From assembly GCF_013912375.1 (NCBI RefSeq), contig NZ_JACETV010000006.1:372001-436000 (forward strand): a stretch of DNA of 64,000 nt. Direction: 5' to 3'. Both the position numbers and the translations under genes were made by a program. Below, piece by piece: positions 18,468-27,895 of this stretch. The DNA is from Emticicia sp. BO119 (GTDB lineage: Bacteria; Bacteroidota; Bacteroidia; Cytophagales; Spirosomataceae). Every line of letters starts with the position of its first letter. Within the stretch, counting starts at the first letter, position 1. The notes beneath the pieces are model-generated. The model saw nothing but the letters and a program-made list of their open reading frames with translations. It ran no database searches and was not told the origin of the DNA.

Positions 18468-19613
18468 ATGACTGCAAAACAAATTGTAGAGAAATTAGCG
18501 TCTTTTTCAAACAGAGGTGTGGCTACGCCCAATGAAATTCCTGTGCTTGAGTATCTGACCAGTTTGTTTGCGGAACAGGAGGTAGCCAGAGAATCTTTCA
18601 AAACGCCTAAAACGTATATCTCCATCGTTTGGTGGTTGATTGGTGGGTTAGTAATAGGTTTACTGGCACTCAACTTCTCTCCTATCGTTGGGCTGTTTCT
18701 GACATTGATTTTTGTAACGATGGCTATGCTCTACTTTAATTGGTATGCCTCGCCTGTTACCAATTTCCCGCCGTTGGTTACTTCTTATAATCTTATTGTT
18801 AAGCCTAAAAACAATAGGCAAGTAAAACCCAAAAAACTTATCTTAATGGCTCATTGGGATACAGCCCCTATTTCGGTATTGTATCGGCCTGAGTTGGTAG
18901 GCAACTTCCGACAATCATTAAAAATAAGTTTGTTTTTGATGATATTAGCACAGTTTGTGGCTATTTCTCAGTTTCTTGTACCTAATGCTTTTATCTTACT
19001 ATTAGGTAATATTTTAGCTTTTTATTTTCTGCTGCAAGGAGTGGTGGGTACGGTTGATTATTTCCGATTAGGGTACTCAAATGGTGCTTCTGATAATGCT
19101 ACGGGTGCGGCTGCGGCTATTGCTACGGCACAGAAGTTATGGGCAAAAAACCTATCTGACCTTGAAGTTGAACTTATCTTAACAGGCGCAGAAGAAGTAG
19201 GCATGATTGGCTCAAGAGCTTATCTGAAAAAACATTATACTGAATTTAATAAAGAAACTTATCTGGTTAATTTCGATACTTTGGGCAACGGGAATCTGAA
19301 AATCATTACTCAAACAGGTAGCTGGTCGAATATTGTTTATGATAATAAGTTGATTCAAATAGCCAAACAATCGGTTTCTGAGCTATCGACCCTGAAAGAA
19401 GTAACCACCGGAGCATGGCATACGGCTGATTTTGATTCGGTTTGGTTTCAGAGGGCGGGTATCCCTGCTGTGACTTTAGCAGCGCTTGATTCTAATGGCA
19501 GAATGCCCAATATTCATCGACCGACTGATATTCTTTCTAATGTAGATTTCATCCCTATGGAAAAGGCTATTATATTAGCAGAGAAAATCGGAGAACACCT
19601 CAACCAAACTTAA
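18468..19613 (+). CDS. M28-family zinc peptidase with membrane segments
   Basis: A 381-residue M28 peptidase. Likely metal ligands and catalytic residues are H129 and D131 (MAHWDT), D209 (NGASDNATG), E242/E243 (TGAEEVG), D270 (NFDTLGNG) and H349 (IHRPTD). Two hydrophobic hairpins at about residues 52-92 and 152-193 interrupt the usual soluble layout and probably anchor it in the inner membrane. There is no cleavable signal peptide. Substrates are probably N-terminal residues of peptides. It precedes a YhhN-family gene by 13 bases and the two may be co-transcribed. Confidence 0.9.
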   Translation: MTAKQIVEKLASFSNRGVATPNEIPVLEYLTSLFAEQEVARESFKTPKTYISIVWWLIGGLVIGLLALNFSPIVGLFLTLIFVTMAMLYFNWYASPVTNFPPLVTSYNLIVKPKNNRQVKPKKLILMAHWDTAPISVLYRPELVGNFRQSLKISLFLMILAQFVAISQFLVPNAFILLLGNILAFYFLLQGVVGTVDYFRLGYSNGASDNATGAAAAIATAQKLWAKNLSDLEVELILTGAEEVGMIGSRAYLKKHYTEFNKETYLVNFDTLGNGNLKIITQTGSWSNIVYDNKLIQIAKQSVSELSTLKEVTTGAWHTADFDSVWFQRAGIPAVTLAALDSNGRMPNIHRPTDILSNVDFIPMEKAIILAEKIGEHLNQT

Positions 19614-19626
19614 CCTTCCTCACGCT

Positions 19627-20274
19627 ATGAACCGTAACCAGACTGTAATTTTCTTTACTCTTTCGATTATAAATATAGTTTCGGGTATTATCGAAAACGA
19701 ATGGCTTGGCTATATCACAAAACCTCTCCTGATGATTACATTAGGATTTTTTTATTTCAAACATACACAAACAACCTTTAATACAAGAGATAAAATTGTT
19801 TTATTGGCCTTGTTATTCTCTTGTCTGGGCGATACCTTTCTGATGTTTCAGAAACAAAACCAGCTATTCTTCTTATTAGGCTTAGGCTCATTTTTATTGG
19901 CACAGGTATGCTATGTAATACTCTTTCAACAAGAGGGGGAATCACGCCATTTCCGCTGGTTACCCTTTATCTCCTATTCCTGTTTGTTATTATTTTTCTT
20001 ATTGAACAAACTCCCAAGTGATTTTAAAATTCCTATTATAATCTATTCAGTAGTGATTACACTGATGGGAATCAGAGCCAGTGAGAGAAAAGTAAGTGAT
20101 AAGAGTTATCAATTAGTGCTTATTGGTGCTATTATATTCATCCTTTCAGATTCCTTAATTGCTCTCAGCAAATTTGTGGTTAATATTCCTTTATCAGGGC
20201 TTTGGATTATGGCTACTTATGTGGTAGCCCAATACATGATTATTCAAGGGTTATTAGTTAGTCGCAAAGCGTAA
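19627..20274 (+). CDS. Lysoplasmalogenase-family (YhhN/TMEM86) membrane protein
   Basis: A 215-residue multi-spanning protein with about seven to eight hydrophobic segments. The family patterns are visible: KPLLMITLGFFYF, FSCLGDTFLMF with the conserved acidic residue, ILSDSLIALSKF and YVVAQYMIIQGLL. Characterised relatives hydrolyse the vinyl-ether bond of lysoplasmalogens; bacterial members are mostly untested. It begins 13 bases after the M28 peptidase gene and ends at a hairpin facing a convergent gene. Confidence 0.85.
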   Translation: MNRNQTVIFFTLSIINIVSGIIENEWLGYITKPLLMITLGFFYFKHTQTTFNTRDKIVLLALLFSCLGDTFLMFQKQNQLFFLLGLGSFLLAQVCYVILFQQEGESRHFRWLPFISYSCLLLFFLLNKLPSDFKIPIIIYSVVITLMGIRASERKVSDKSYQLVLIGAIIFILSDSLIALSKFVVNIPLSGLWIMATYVVAQYMIIQGLLVSRKA

Positions 20275-20288
20275 ATAGCAATATAAAA

Positions 20289-20328
20289 ATAAGTAGTAAT
20301 AACTCTGAAGAATATTATTACTACTTAT
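20289..20328 (-). terminator. Terminator-like hairpin between convergent genes
   Basis: A perfect 13-bp stem, ATAAGTAGTAATA at 20289-20301 with its complement at 20316-20328, and a 14-base loop. Read on the minus strand it is followed by ATTTTTATAT, so it best serves the minus-strand SnoaL-like gene; it may also stop transcription of the YhhN gene. Confidence 0.7.
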
Positions 20329-20346
20329 CATAAAAGTTTTTGATGG

Positions 20347-20793
20347 CTATATTAATCCCAATTGTTGTGTAAAACTTGTATGATTCCAATCAACAGAGAG
20401 TGAAGTCGCTTTATCGTCTTCATTAAATTCAAATACAAAAACATGGTCGCTCTCAAATTTTAGGCCTTTGCTTGGGATTCCGGCAAATTCTTTGGTTTGT
20501 GTGCCAAAAATTGTAACATAGCAGGTAACTTTATCTCCGTCAACATTAAAAGTATCAATTGTATTATCAAGCTCAGGGAAGGCATCGATTAAAGCACTCC
20601 ATAAACCTTTTCCTAATTCATTCACTTTACCTTTTCCATTTTCGCCTAATGGCTTAAAATCAATGGTGGCATCAAGTGTAAATAGGTTTACCATGCGATC
20701 AATATCAAGGTCCTGATATGCTGAGAAAAACTCAACACAGGTTCCTTTACGGGTAAGATCAATTGTTGTTTCGGTTTGTTCAATAGTTTTCAT
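20347..20793 (-). CDS. SnoaL-like/NTF2-like protein
   Basis: A 148-residue single-domain protein of the SnoaL/NTF2-like cone fold. Its patterns include FFSAYQDLDIDRMVNLFT, ATIDFKPLGENGKGKV, WSALIDAFPELDN and GLKFESDHVFVFEF, close to the ester-cyclase type. There is no signal peptide. Members bind small hydrophobic ligands or act as isomerases; the exact role cannot be read here. It follows the DinB-like gene on the same strand and may be its operon partner. Confidence 0.75.
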   Translation of the reverse strand: MKTIEQTETTIDLTRKGTCVEFFSAYQDLDIDRMVNLFTLDATIDFKPLGENGKGKVNELGKGLWSALIDAFPELDNTIDTFNVDGDKVTCYVTIFGTQTKEFAGIPSKGLKFESDHVFVFEFNEDDKATSLSVDWNHTSFTQQLGLI

Positions 20794-20813
20794 ATGAATA
20801 ACATATTTAAGAT

Positions 20814-21407
20814 TTATAGATTCGGATAATCAGGATGATTTTTCACCTTTTTAATTTGTCTGATATGGCGAGATACATGGCCAAACTGAACAATAAATAT
20901 CTGGTGCACATTGCGGTAATTCTCACCACCAACGGGCTCAAAATGTGCTTTTAAATCGGCCTGAGTAGTTTCAATAAAGTTAATTGTTTGTTCTCTGATT
21001 TTCAGAAAGGTAGTCAGGTTATCTTTACCTTGCATATAGCCAGTCGGACGGGCATAGTCAGGTGCATTATGTACCTTTTCTTCCATGATAAAGTCTATGT
21101 ACCAACTATCCGGTTTTGATGAAGCATTCAGTTCAGGGGTTGATTTGCTACGTAAGGCTATATTTGTTTCGCGTGCAAAAATCCTTTCCCATAAGCCCAA
21201 ATGCTCAACTATTTCTCCAATTGTCCAGCGTTCCGGCGATTCTCTGAAACTCCATTGTTCAATACTCAGATTCTGGGTTTCTTTAATCAGGCTATCTCTT
21301 GTCTTTTTTAGATTGGCTATTAATTCCTGTCTGTCATTTTCTGTCCATAGTTTATTTTGTGCATTGGCAGAAACGGAAATCAATAGAAAAAGAATGAGTT
21401 TTCTCAT
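20814..21407 (-). CDS. DinB-family protein with signal peptide
   Basis: A 197-residue protein with an N-terminal signal peptide (MRKLILFLLISVSANAQ) followed by a DinB-like four-helix bundle. Possible metal-site His residues occur in EHLGLWERI near residue 69, NVHQIF and FGHVSRHIRQIKK near the C-terminus. DinB-like proteins are often metal-dependent thiol transferases or of unknown function. Export of this member is unusual for the superfamily but is seen in Bacteroidota. It lies 20 bases upstream of the SnoaL-like gene. Confidence 0.8.
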   Translation of the reverse strand: MRKLILFLLISVSANAQNKLWTENDRQELIANLKKTRDSLIKETQNLSIEQWSFRESPERWTIGEIVEHLGLWERIFARETNIALRSKSTPELNASSKPDSWYIDFIMEEKVHNAPDYARPTGYMQGKDNLTTFLKIREQTINFIETTQADLKAHFEPVGGENYRNVHQIFIVQFGHVSRHIRQIKKVKNHPDYPNL

Positions 21408-21580
21408 AAATAAAAATGGTGTTTGTTCAATTACAATTTTTGTTAAATCTTACTGCTTAAAACCTATGGATAAGAAAATAACCATGATTTATTTGTTCGC
21501 TCGTAAAACTTTTACAAAATTGAATAAACACCTATTGAATCTATTGTAAAAATGCGACATCTTTCAGCCGATACACAACA

Positions 21581-22408
21581 CTACGTTGATGATTGAAGAT
21601 AATTACTTAATTCAAAATTATTTTTTAAATAGAAAGAGGGTGATTTGCCTGTAAAAGCTGTAAATTCTTTAATAAAATGTGATTGGTCGTAATACCCCAT
21701 CTGAAAAATCAAGTCATGCCAATCTGCAACCTGCCATCGTTTATTAGCCATAACTGAGCATAGGTAGCTAATCCGGCGTATCCGGGCATAGTACTTCGGG
21801 CTAACTCCCACTTTTTGTAAAAACTGGCGTTCTAACTGTCTCCGACAAACGTAGAGCTCTTCCATCATCTTTGATACATTGATAATACCATTGCGAGATA
21901 CAATCAAATTTGCAGCAAAATCGGTCTGGTTTGGTTGGGCTTTGCAATTGAGTAGTTTAAAAAGCAGAAATTTATCAATAATATCAATTCTTTCCTGATT
22001 AGTATGTGCCTCCACGAGGCGTTCCTGAATGGGTACAATTTCTTTACCTAAAACATCTCTTAAATCTAATCTTTCATCGTTTAACTCATACATTTGTAGG
22101 CCAAATAAAGTATTTATTGCCGCTGGACGAAAAACTACACCAAGCATTGCGATTTTTCCTTCAACTAAAAGTTTATACGTTCTGGTAGCCTGGCCTGCAA
22201 TAAAGTTTCTTGGTGCGAATTTAAAATCTGAAATATCTGTCGAAGAAGTTTTGTAACAATCGCCATAGTTGAAAACTATAGAAGTAAAACCTGAGGGAGG
22301 TGACTCAATAATAACGGGTTGGCTCACTAAATCGCCACACTCCCAGATGTAATAACATTCTACGAGTGCCTGCAAGGGTAAGGCAGGTATGATTTTTCTA
22401 TAAAACAT
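21581..22408 (-). CDS. AraC-family transcription regulator
   Basis: A 275-residue regulator. The C-terminal third holds two helix-turn-helix units, the second with the family signature LIFQMGYYDQSHFIKEFTAF at about residues 235-255 followed by GKSPSFYL. The N-terminal part (PPSGFTSIVFNYGD, ARNFIAGQ-like PRNFIAGQATRTY) matches the DUF6597-type sensing domain of many Bacteroidota AraC proteins. It reads in the same direction as the DinB and SnoaL genes, about 170 bases upstream of them, so they are candidate targets. This is inference. Confidence 0.9.
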   Translation of the reverse strand: MFYRKIIPALPLQALVECYYIWECGDLVSQPVIIESPPSGFTSIVFNYGDCYKTSSTDISDFKFAPRNFIAGQATRTYKLLVEGKIAMLGVVFRPAAINTLFGLQMYELNDERLDLRDVLGKEIVPIQERLVEAHTNQERIDIIDKFLLFKLLNCKAQPNQTDFAANLIVSRNGIINVSKMMEELYVCRRQLERQFLQKVGVSPKYYARIRRISYLCSVMANKRWQVADWHDLIFQMGYYDQSHFIKEFTAFTGKSPSFYLKNNFELSNYLQSST

Positions 22409-22503
22409 TTTATAAAAATGAATAATAAAAGTAACTTTATCATCCTGCCACTACTCATTTTTTACTAAAATTCTATTGATTGGTCATCGGTGATGAGGAA
22501 TAA

Positions 22504-22953
22504 TTAAGAATCAGGATGAGATTCATTCTTTCTACGCTTTCTAAGAGAAACAGGAGAAATCAATTCTGCTATATCGCTGAGTTCCAATTCCAGCGCATTC
22601 ATAGATAGGGTTATTTCTCTTACTGATAAAGTGAGTGCCACTATTTGTAGCATTAAGGCACCACCAAAAAACCATTTGGCTGCCAATTCTTTCTCTATAA
22701 AAATCAATAACATACACACAGCACTCAGAAGCAAGCTTGAAATAGCGATTATCTGAATGTTTCTTACAATTCTGAGGCGACGTTTTAGTCCTATTATCTG
22801 GGCTATAATATTCTCTTTTTCTTCTTCGGTTTTGTATTTGACGTGCAAATCGCGTATCAGACTTGCCAAAGCCAGAAACCGATTCGTAAAAGCAATCATC
22901 AGTAATGAAACTGTAGAAAAAAGAAGTGCAGGTGTACTGATAGTAAGTTCCAT
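22504..22953 (-). CDS. DUF2721-family membrane protein
   Basis: A 149-residue protein with a membrane segment at about residues 5-30 (TPALLFSTVSLLMIAFTNRFLALASLIRDLH), a charged helix KTEEEKENIIAQIIGLKRRLRIVRN and two further segments (IIAISSLLLSAVCMLLIFI and KWFFGGALMLQIVALTLSV). This is the DUF2721 layout. The function of the family is unknown. It stands alone between the AraC gene and the CBS gene. Confidence 0.8.
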   Translation of the reverse strand: MELTISTPALLFSTVSLLMIAFTNRFLALASLIRDLHVKYKTEEEKENIIAQIIGLKRRLRIVRNIQIIAISSLLLSAVCMLLIFIEKELAAKWFFGGALMLQIVALTLSVREITLSMNALELELSDIAELISPVSLRKRRKNESHPDS

Positions 22954-23081
22954 TATTGTGAGTAAGCGAAGCTGATGGCTTCGCTTATATGGGTAATATT
23001 CTATTATAAAATTCAGGCAATTATAAGATTGAACAGTCTATTTTCACTAAACTTTTCAATCTTTCATTCGCTAAATTCTTA

Positions 23082-23519
23082 TTATGCATAACTCCCCGAA
23101 ATATAACTTTCCAATGAAGCAATCTGAGCTTTTTGCTCATTTATAATCGTAGTTACTAAATCATTGATTGAGATAATGCCTACTAATTCTTCACCATCCA
23201 TTACTGGTAAGTGCCTGATATGTTTATCAGACATAATCTGCATAGCATCTTCTAATTTACCTTCCAGATCTATTGTAATTACTTTAGCTGTCATAACATC
23301 TTTCACCAGAGTTTCATCAGAATGAAGACCCTTCAGCACAATTTTGCGCGCATAATCACGCTCCGAAAAAATTCCTGATAGTTTTTCGTTATCTATCACT
23401 AAAACTGCCCCGATATTTTTATCTGCCATTTTTACCAAGGCATTGTAAACGGTTGTATCTGATGAAACCGAGAAAAGGGCATTTATTTTCTTTTTTTGTA
23501 ATATCTGACGGATTTTCAT
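23082..23519 (-). CDS. CBS-domain pair protein
   Basis: A 145-residue protein built almost entirely of two CBS repeats. Patterns are DTTVYNALVKMADKNIGAVLV and GIFSERDYARKIV for the first, and KVITIDLEGKLEDAMQIM, DKHIRHLPVMDGEELVGIIS for the second. Such free-standing Bateman modules bind adenine nucleotides and act as energy sensors. No enzymatic domain is attached. It is divergent from rplU, with about 180 bases between. Confidence 0.9.
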   Translation of the reverse strand: MKIRQILQKKKINALFSVSSDTTVYNALVKMADKNIGAVLVIDNEKLSGIFSERDYARKIVLKGLHSDETLVKDVMTAKVITIDLEGKLEDAMQIMSDKHIRHLPVMDGEELVGIISINDLVTTIINEQKAQIASLESYISGSYA

Positions 23520-23585
23520 AGGTTCTGCGAGTTATAGATGAATAAACGAATACAATTTTATAAAAAAAAACATAGAATCCAACAG

Positions 23586-23616
23586 TTTGAAAAACAAAAT
23601 TATATTATTAACTTTG
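23586..23616 (+). promoter_or_regulatory. Promoter of rplU-rpmA
   Basis: TTTG at 23586-23589, exactly 19 bases, then TAACTTTG at 23609-23616. This is a full match to the Bacteroidota housekeeping consensus TTTG-N19-TAnnTTTG. The mRNA would start near 23623, leaving a leader of about 77 bases before rplU. Confidence 0.85.
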
Positions 23617-23699
23617 CACCCCGAATCAGTAAGTCTGTCTGACAGAAACTACTTATCCGAAAAAGAAAATAATATTCATTGTAAATTTACCATTTCAAA

Positions 23700-24011
23700 A
23701 TGTACGCAATCGTAGAAATCGCAGGTCAGCAATTTAAAGTTGAAAAGGGTCGTACGCTCTATACTCATAGATTAGAGGGCGAAACGAACGCTGAGCTTGT
23801 ATTCGACAAGGTTCTTCTTGTTGATAACGGTGGGACTATCTCAGTAGGTGCTCCAACCGTAGAAGGTGCTTCTGTAAAAGCAACTATTTTAGAACACCTT
23901 AAAGGCGAAAAAGTAATCGTTTTCAAGAAAAAACGCCGTAAAGGATATGTTAAGAAAAACGGTCACCGTCAGTATTTGACTAAAATTCAAATCGACGAAA
24001 TCGCAGCGTAA
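23700..24011 (+). CDS. rplU: 50S ribosomal protein L21
   Basis: A 103-residue bL21, the usual length. It has the typical start [17 protein letters not shown] and the C-terminal [19 protein letters not shown] that contacts 23S rRNA. The ATG follows an A-rich, Shine-Dalgarno-free leader, normal for Bacteroidota. It forms the standard rplU-rpmA operon with L27, 69 bases downstream. Confidence 0.99.
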   Translation: MYAIVEIAGQQFKVEKGRTLYTHRLEGETNAELVFDKVLLVDNGGTISVGAPTVEGASVKATILEHLKGEKVIVFKKKRRKGYVKKNGHRQYLTKIQIDEIAA

Positions 24012-24080
24012 GTCATTTGGTTGTGAAATTCAACCACAAAATTATTTCATTGCAATTCAAAATTAAAAGAGAATAAGGTC

Positions 24081-24338
24081 ATGGCACACAAAAAAGGTGT
24101 AGGTTCGTCGAAAAACGGACGCGAGTCAGAAAGCAAACGCTTAGGCGTTAAACTATTCGGCGGCCAAACGGCTATCGCCGGTAATATCATTGTTCGTCAA
24201 CGTGGTACCAGACATAATCCTGGTGTCAATGTAGGTGTTGGTAGAGACCATACACTTTTCGCATTAACTGACGGTATCGTAGAATTTAAAAAAGGGCGTG
24301 ACGGAAAATCTTTCGTTAATGTTGTTGCGGAAGCATAA
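24081..24338 (+). CDS. rpmA: 50S ribosomal protein L27
   Basis: An 85-residue bL27 with the N-terminus [24 protein letters not shown] and the conserved [27 protein letters not shown] core. The N-terminal arm begins directly, without the cleaved extension seen in some Firmicutes, and reaches towards the peptidyl-transferase centre. It is the second gene of the operon and is followed by a clear terminator. Confidence 0.99.
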   Translation: MAHKKGVGSSKNGRESESKRLGVKLFGGQTAIAGNIIVRQRGTRHNPGVNVGVGRDHTLFALTDGIVEFKKGRDGKSFVNVVAEA

Positions 24339-24360
24339 ACCGCTGTAAAGACTTTTTAGG

Positions 24361-24387
24361 ACCTGCCTCAAGGGGCAGGTTTTTTTA
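24361..24387 (+). terminator. Intrinsic terminator after rpmA
   Basis: A perfect 7-bp stem ACCTGCC/GGCAGGT (24361-24367 and 24374-24380) with a 6-base loop, followed directly by a run of T residues. It is positioned 22 bases after the rpmA stop. Confidence 0.92.
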
Positions 24388-24461
24388 TGGTCTACCAAAC
24401 TTATTTTAGTGGAATACTGTTTTAAAACAGACATTATTCATTTAATATATATTCGATTGTC

Positions 24462-25058
24462 ATGCTTCAACGCCAAACAATGATTTATACAGAGCTAAGC
24501 CCTAATCCGAATTCAATGAAATTTGTATTGAATTTTGAATTAGCTCCTGAAGGCTTATCGTTCGATTACCCCACAATCGCTTCTACTGCTGAAGAAGGGA
24601 AGGCCTCTCCTTTAGCCGCAGACTTATTTCAGTTTCCGTTTGTAAGAAGAATTTTCATCGCTTCTAACTTCATCACGATGACAAAAGATGAGGAAACCGA
24701 GTGGGAAGATGTGGTATATGATGTAAAGAAATTTTTAAAGATATATTTCGAGCAGAATCACCCTGTTTTTGCGCAAAAAACGATTGACAAAAATACTTTG
24801 ATAATCGACGCAAACGATTCGGCAGTAGTTGCAAAAATCAAATCAACGCTTGATCAATATGTACGCCCTGCGGTAGAATCAGACGGGGGTGCTATCAACT
24901 TTGCTTCTTTTGATGAGATAACAGGACAGGTAAAAGTATATCTTCAAGGTTCGTGTAGCGGTTGCCCGTCATCAACAGTTACTCTTCGTGATGGTATCCA
25001 ACGTTTATTGACAACAATGGTACCGGAAGTGAAAGAGGTGGTTGCAGAAGGTGTGTAA
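24462..25058 (+). CDS. NifU/Nfu-type Fe-S scaffold protein
   Basis: A 198-residue two-domain Nfu protein. The N-terminal domain begins IYTELSPNPNSMKFVLNFEL, and the C-terminal NifU domain carries the cluster-binding C165-S-G-C168 within GSCSGCPSSTVTLRDGI. It carries and delivers Fe-S clusters in the cytoplasm. The ATG at 24462 and another at 24480 are both possible; the family start MIYTE fits the second. It ends at a terminator shared with the convergent glucosidase gene. Confidence 0.93.
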   Translation: MLQRQTMIYTELSPNPNSMKFVLNFELAPEGLSFDYPTIASTAEEGKASPLAADLFQFPFVRRIFIASNFITMTKDEETEWEDVVYDVKKFLKIYFEQNHPVFAQKTIDKNTLIIDANDSAVVAKIKSTLDQYVRPAVESDGGAINFASFDEITGQVKVYLQGSCSGCPSSTVTLRDGIQRLLTTMVPEVKEVVAEGV

Positions 25059-25088
25059 TATCGTTACTGAATAATATAAAGATAGTAG

Positions 25089-25128
25089 AGACAAGGAAAA
25101 ACGAAGACGTCTGCTCCTTGTCTTTTTT
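25089..25128 (+). terminator. Intrinsic terminator after the nfu gene
   Basis: A perfect 9-bp stem, AGACAAGGA at 25089-25097 with TCCTTGTCT at 25115-25123, followed by T residues to 25128. It lies 31 bases after the stop and abuts the end of the convergent gene. Confidence 0.85.
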
Positions 25129-25129
25129 A

Positions 25130-27826
25130 TTAACGAGGAATTTCATGTTCTTCGGTCTCCTTCTCCCAAACAGCCTCATTAATTAATTCTGCTACGGTGG
25201 CTGTCCAGCCAGTTTGATGTGAAGCCCCCACCCCGTGCGCGGTATCGCCGTCAAAATATTCATAAAACAGGACTAAATCTTTGTTGTGCGGTCGGTTATA
25301 AAATTCCTGATATACTCCATGTACCAGTCGTTCTCCTTCCTCGTTTCTTTGAAAAATACCCAATATTCTATTTGATATTTCACCAGAAACTTCGTTCAGA
25401 TTCTTTGTCAGACCAGACCCGGTAGGAAACTCTATTTTGAAACTATCACCATAAAACTGATAATATTTCTTCAAAGACTTAATAATTAAGTAATTAATAG
25501 GCATCCATACCGGCCCGCGCCAGTTAGAGTTACCTCCAAACATTTCTGAATCTGAATCGCCCGAGACATAGTTAATAGTATATTCCTGATTACGTATTAT
25601 TACTGAATAAGGATTTTTTTCGTAGTATTTTGATAAAGCCCTGATACCGCCAACTGATAAAAATTCTTTTTCATCGAGCATTACCTGCAAAAGCCTGGCA
25701 AGCATTGTTTTGTTTACTAACGAAAGGAGAATATTGCCATCTTCTGCCATTTGCTCGCTTGGCAGAAATTTGTTGGCTTTAGTCCGGTAATCTTTAATAT
25801 AAGCAATACGTTTCTTGAAGTCTGTCAAATTGGCAATTTTCTTCTGATCAATAATCGACACAGCAAATAAAGCACTTAAACCTACAATAGAGCGTACTTT
25901 CATAGGAGTGATTCGCCCACCCTGCGAATATAGCAAATCATAAAAAAAATGCTCGTCGGCATCCCATAGTCCTTTATTCAATGATTCGGCTATCAGAACA
26001 AAATGCTCATAGAATTTTGTGGCGGTGTCTTCAAAACTTGTATCATGTTGGGCAATTTCCAAGGCGATATCCATCATGTTCAGTGCATACATTGCCATCC
26101 ATGCTGTGGCATCTACCTGTTCTAAATGTGAATTAAGCGGGAGTTTATCTCTATTTATTACCGCAATATTATCTAAGCCTAAAAAGCCTCCTGTAAAAAT
26201 ATTGTTGCCGTTTTCATCTTCACGATTAGCCCACCACGTAAAATTGATAAGAAGTTTCTGAAATATCCTTTTCAGAAAGTTAATATCTTCTCTGCCATGC
26301 AAGGTTTTTTCGATACGGAAAATTGACAAAGCTGCCCATGCGTGTACAGGGGGATTGACATCAGAGAAATTCCATTCATAAGCTGGTATCTGCCCATTTG
26401 GGCTCATATACCATTCTCTTGTAATTAAAATGAGTTGATTTTTGGCAAAGGTTGGGTCAAGCATGGCCATAGGCACACAATGAAAGGCCAGATCCCAGGC
26501 AGCATACCAGGGATATTCCCAGGTATCGGGCATTGAAATCACATCCTGATTTTTCAGGTGTGTCCATTCGGCATTTCTTCCAAGAAAACGCTCATCGGGT
26601 GGTGCAATCTGATTCGGGTCTCCTTCGAGCCAGCGTTCTACATCATAATGATAGTATTGCTTGCTCCACAAAAGACCTGCAAAGGCTTGCCGTTGGATAT
26701 TCTTTAAATCGACTGACCTGAGGTCTGTGGGTTTGGAATCAGATGATTTATCTTGTTCTGATTCTTTACTTTTTTGCGGCACATATCGCTGATAGAACTC
26801 TTCAGCTTCCTGAAGTCTATCTGAAAATATCTGGCTAAAGCTATGATTAAAAGGGTCAGCATTTTCTGTATTAGATAATCGGAGCAAAATCTTTTGTGAA
26901 GACTTCGGCTCTATGTTTAGTTCGTAAATCGGGGCAAATTTTGTTCCTTGGTGGGTATTCTTCAGCAAAGAATAGAGTTCTTCATTTTTCTTACAAATAG
27001 CTTCATGAAAAGCATCCTTTACAAAGGGGCTCCTATTTGTGTCACCAAAGACCCGCTCTATATTTGTTTCATTTTCAGTAAACAAGGTATTTTTCGCCGA
27101 CTGAAAATAAAGGAAATAATCTTCCAGGAACTCATGGCTTGCCCGCACACAACCATCTTGATAGGCCTGAATCAATGGCTTCTGGTTTAACTCTCCATAC
27201 GCCCACCTATTCCGAAACCATAACGTTGGCAAAACCCAAATAGTTGCACTTTCATCTCCTCTATTCCATGCCTCTATCTGAATACAAATATCTTCGGAGT
27301 TATTTTTGGCATATTCTACAAAAACATCAAAATATCGGTTATTATCAAAAACTCCCGTATCTAAGAGTTCGTACTCTGGTTGTAGTCTGTTACGATTTCG
27401 GTTTTCTTCTATTAATTGCTCATAAGGAAATGCAGACTGAGGATATTGATAGAGAAACTTCATGTAGGCATGTGTCGGAGTATTATCTAAGTAATAGTAT
27501 AATTCCTTTACATCTTCACCATGATTCCCTTCGCTGTTGGTTAATCCAAAAAGCCTTTCTTTTAAAATACTATCCTTGCCATTCCAGAGTGCTAAAGCAA
27601 AGCATAGGTTCTGGCGTGAATCTGAAATCCCTCCCAATCCATCTTCTCCCCAGCGATACACTCTTGAGCGAGCGTGGTCGTGCGGAAAGTAAGCCCAAGC
27701 ATCACCATTGGCACTATAATCTTCTCTTACGGTTGCCCATTGTCTTTCAGACAAATAGGGACCCCATTTTTCTAAAGGAACTTCCTTTTGTTCATTTTTT
27801 CTGAGCCTTTCTTGTTCTGGATTCAT
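25130..27826 (-). CDS. GH63-type glucosidase (MGH1-like)
   Basis: An 898-residue protein with no signal peptide, so probably cytoplasmic. It matches the bacterial GH63/MGH1-type glucosidase layout: N-terminal YLSERQWATVREDYS and AWAYFPHDHARSRVYRWGEDGL, then an (alpha/alpha)6-like catalytic part with MPDTWEYPWYAAWDLAFHC, PAYEWNFSDVNPPVHAWA, HLEQVDATAWMAMYALNM and NWRGPVWMPINYLI, and a C-terminal FYEYFDGDTAHGVGASHQTGWTA. These enzymes act on alpha-glucosides or mannosylglycerate-like compatible solutes; the substrate is not determined here. It is followed on the minus strand by nothing; its upstream neighbour is an SDR 69 bases away. Confidence 0.88.
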   Translation of the reverse strand: MNPEQERLRKNEQKEVPLEKWGPYLSERQWATVREDYSANGDAWAYFPHDHARSRVYRWGEDGLGGISDSRQNLCFALALWNGKDSILKERLFGLTNSEGNHGEDVKELYYYLDNTPTHAYMKFLYQYPQSAFPYEQLIEENRNRNRLQPEYELLDTGVFDNNRYFDVFVEYAKNNSEDICIQIEAWNRGDESATIWVLPTLWFRNRWAYGELNQKPLIQAYQDGCVRASHEFLEDYFLYFQSAKNTLFTENETNIERVFGDTNRSPFVKDAFHEAICKKNEELYSLLKNTHQGTKFAPIYELNIEPKSSQKILLRLSNTENADPFNHSFSQIFSDRLQEAEEFYQRYVPQKSKESEQDKSSDSKPTDLRSVDLKNIQRQAFAGLLWSKQYYHYDVERWLEGDPNQIAPPDERFLGRNAEWTHLKNQDVISMPDTWEYPWYAAWDLAFHCVPMAMLDPTFAKNQLILITREWYMSPNGQIPAYEWNFSDVNPPVHAWAALSIFRIEKTLHGREDINFLKRIFQKLLINFTWWANREDENGNNIFTGGFLGLDNIAVINRDKLPLNSHLEQVDATAWMAMYALNMMDIALEIAQHDTSFEDTATKFYEHFVLIAESLNKGLWDADEHFFYDLLYSQGGRITPMKVRSIVGLSALFAVSIIDQKKIANLTDFKKRIAYIKDYRTKANKFLPSEQMAEDGNILLSLVNKTMLARLLQVMLDEKEFLSVGGIRALSKYYEKNPYSVIIRNQEYTINYVSGDSDSEMFGGNSNWRGPVWMPINYLIIKSLKKYYQFYGDSFKIEFPTGSGLTKNLNEVSGEISNRILGIFQRNEEGERLVHGVYQEFYNRPHNKDLVLFYEYFDGDTAHGVGASHQTGWTATVAELINEAVWEKETEEHEIPR

Positions 27827-27895
27827 GCAACCATTTTAAGTTTGTTGATATTCAGGCAGTGGATTTAGTAGCGTAATTTATATATAGATTGGCAA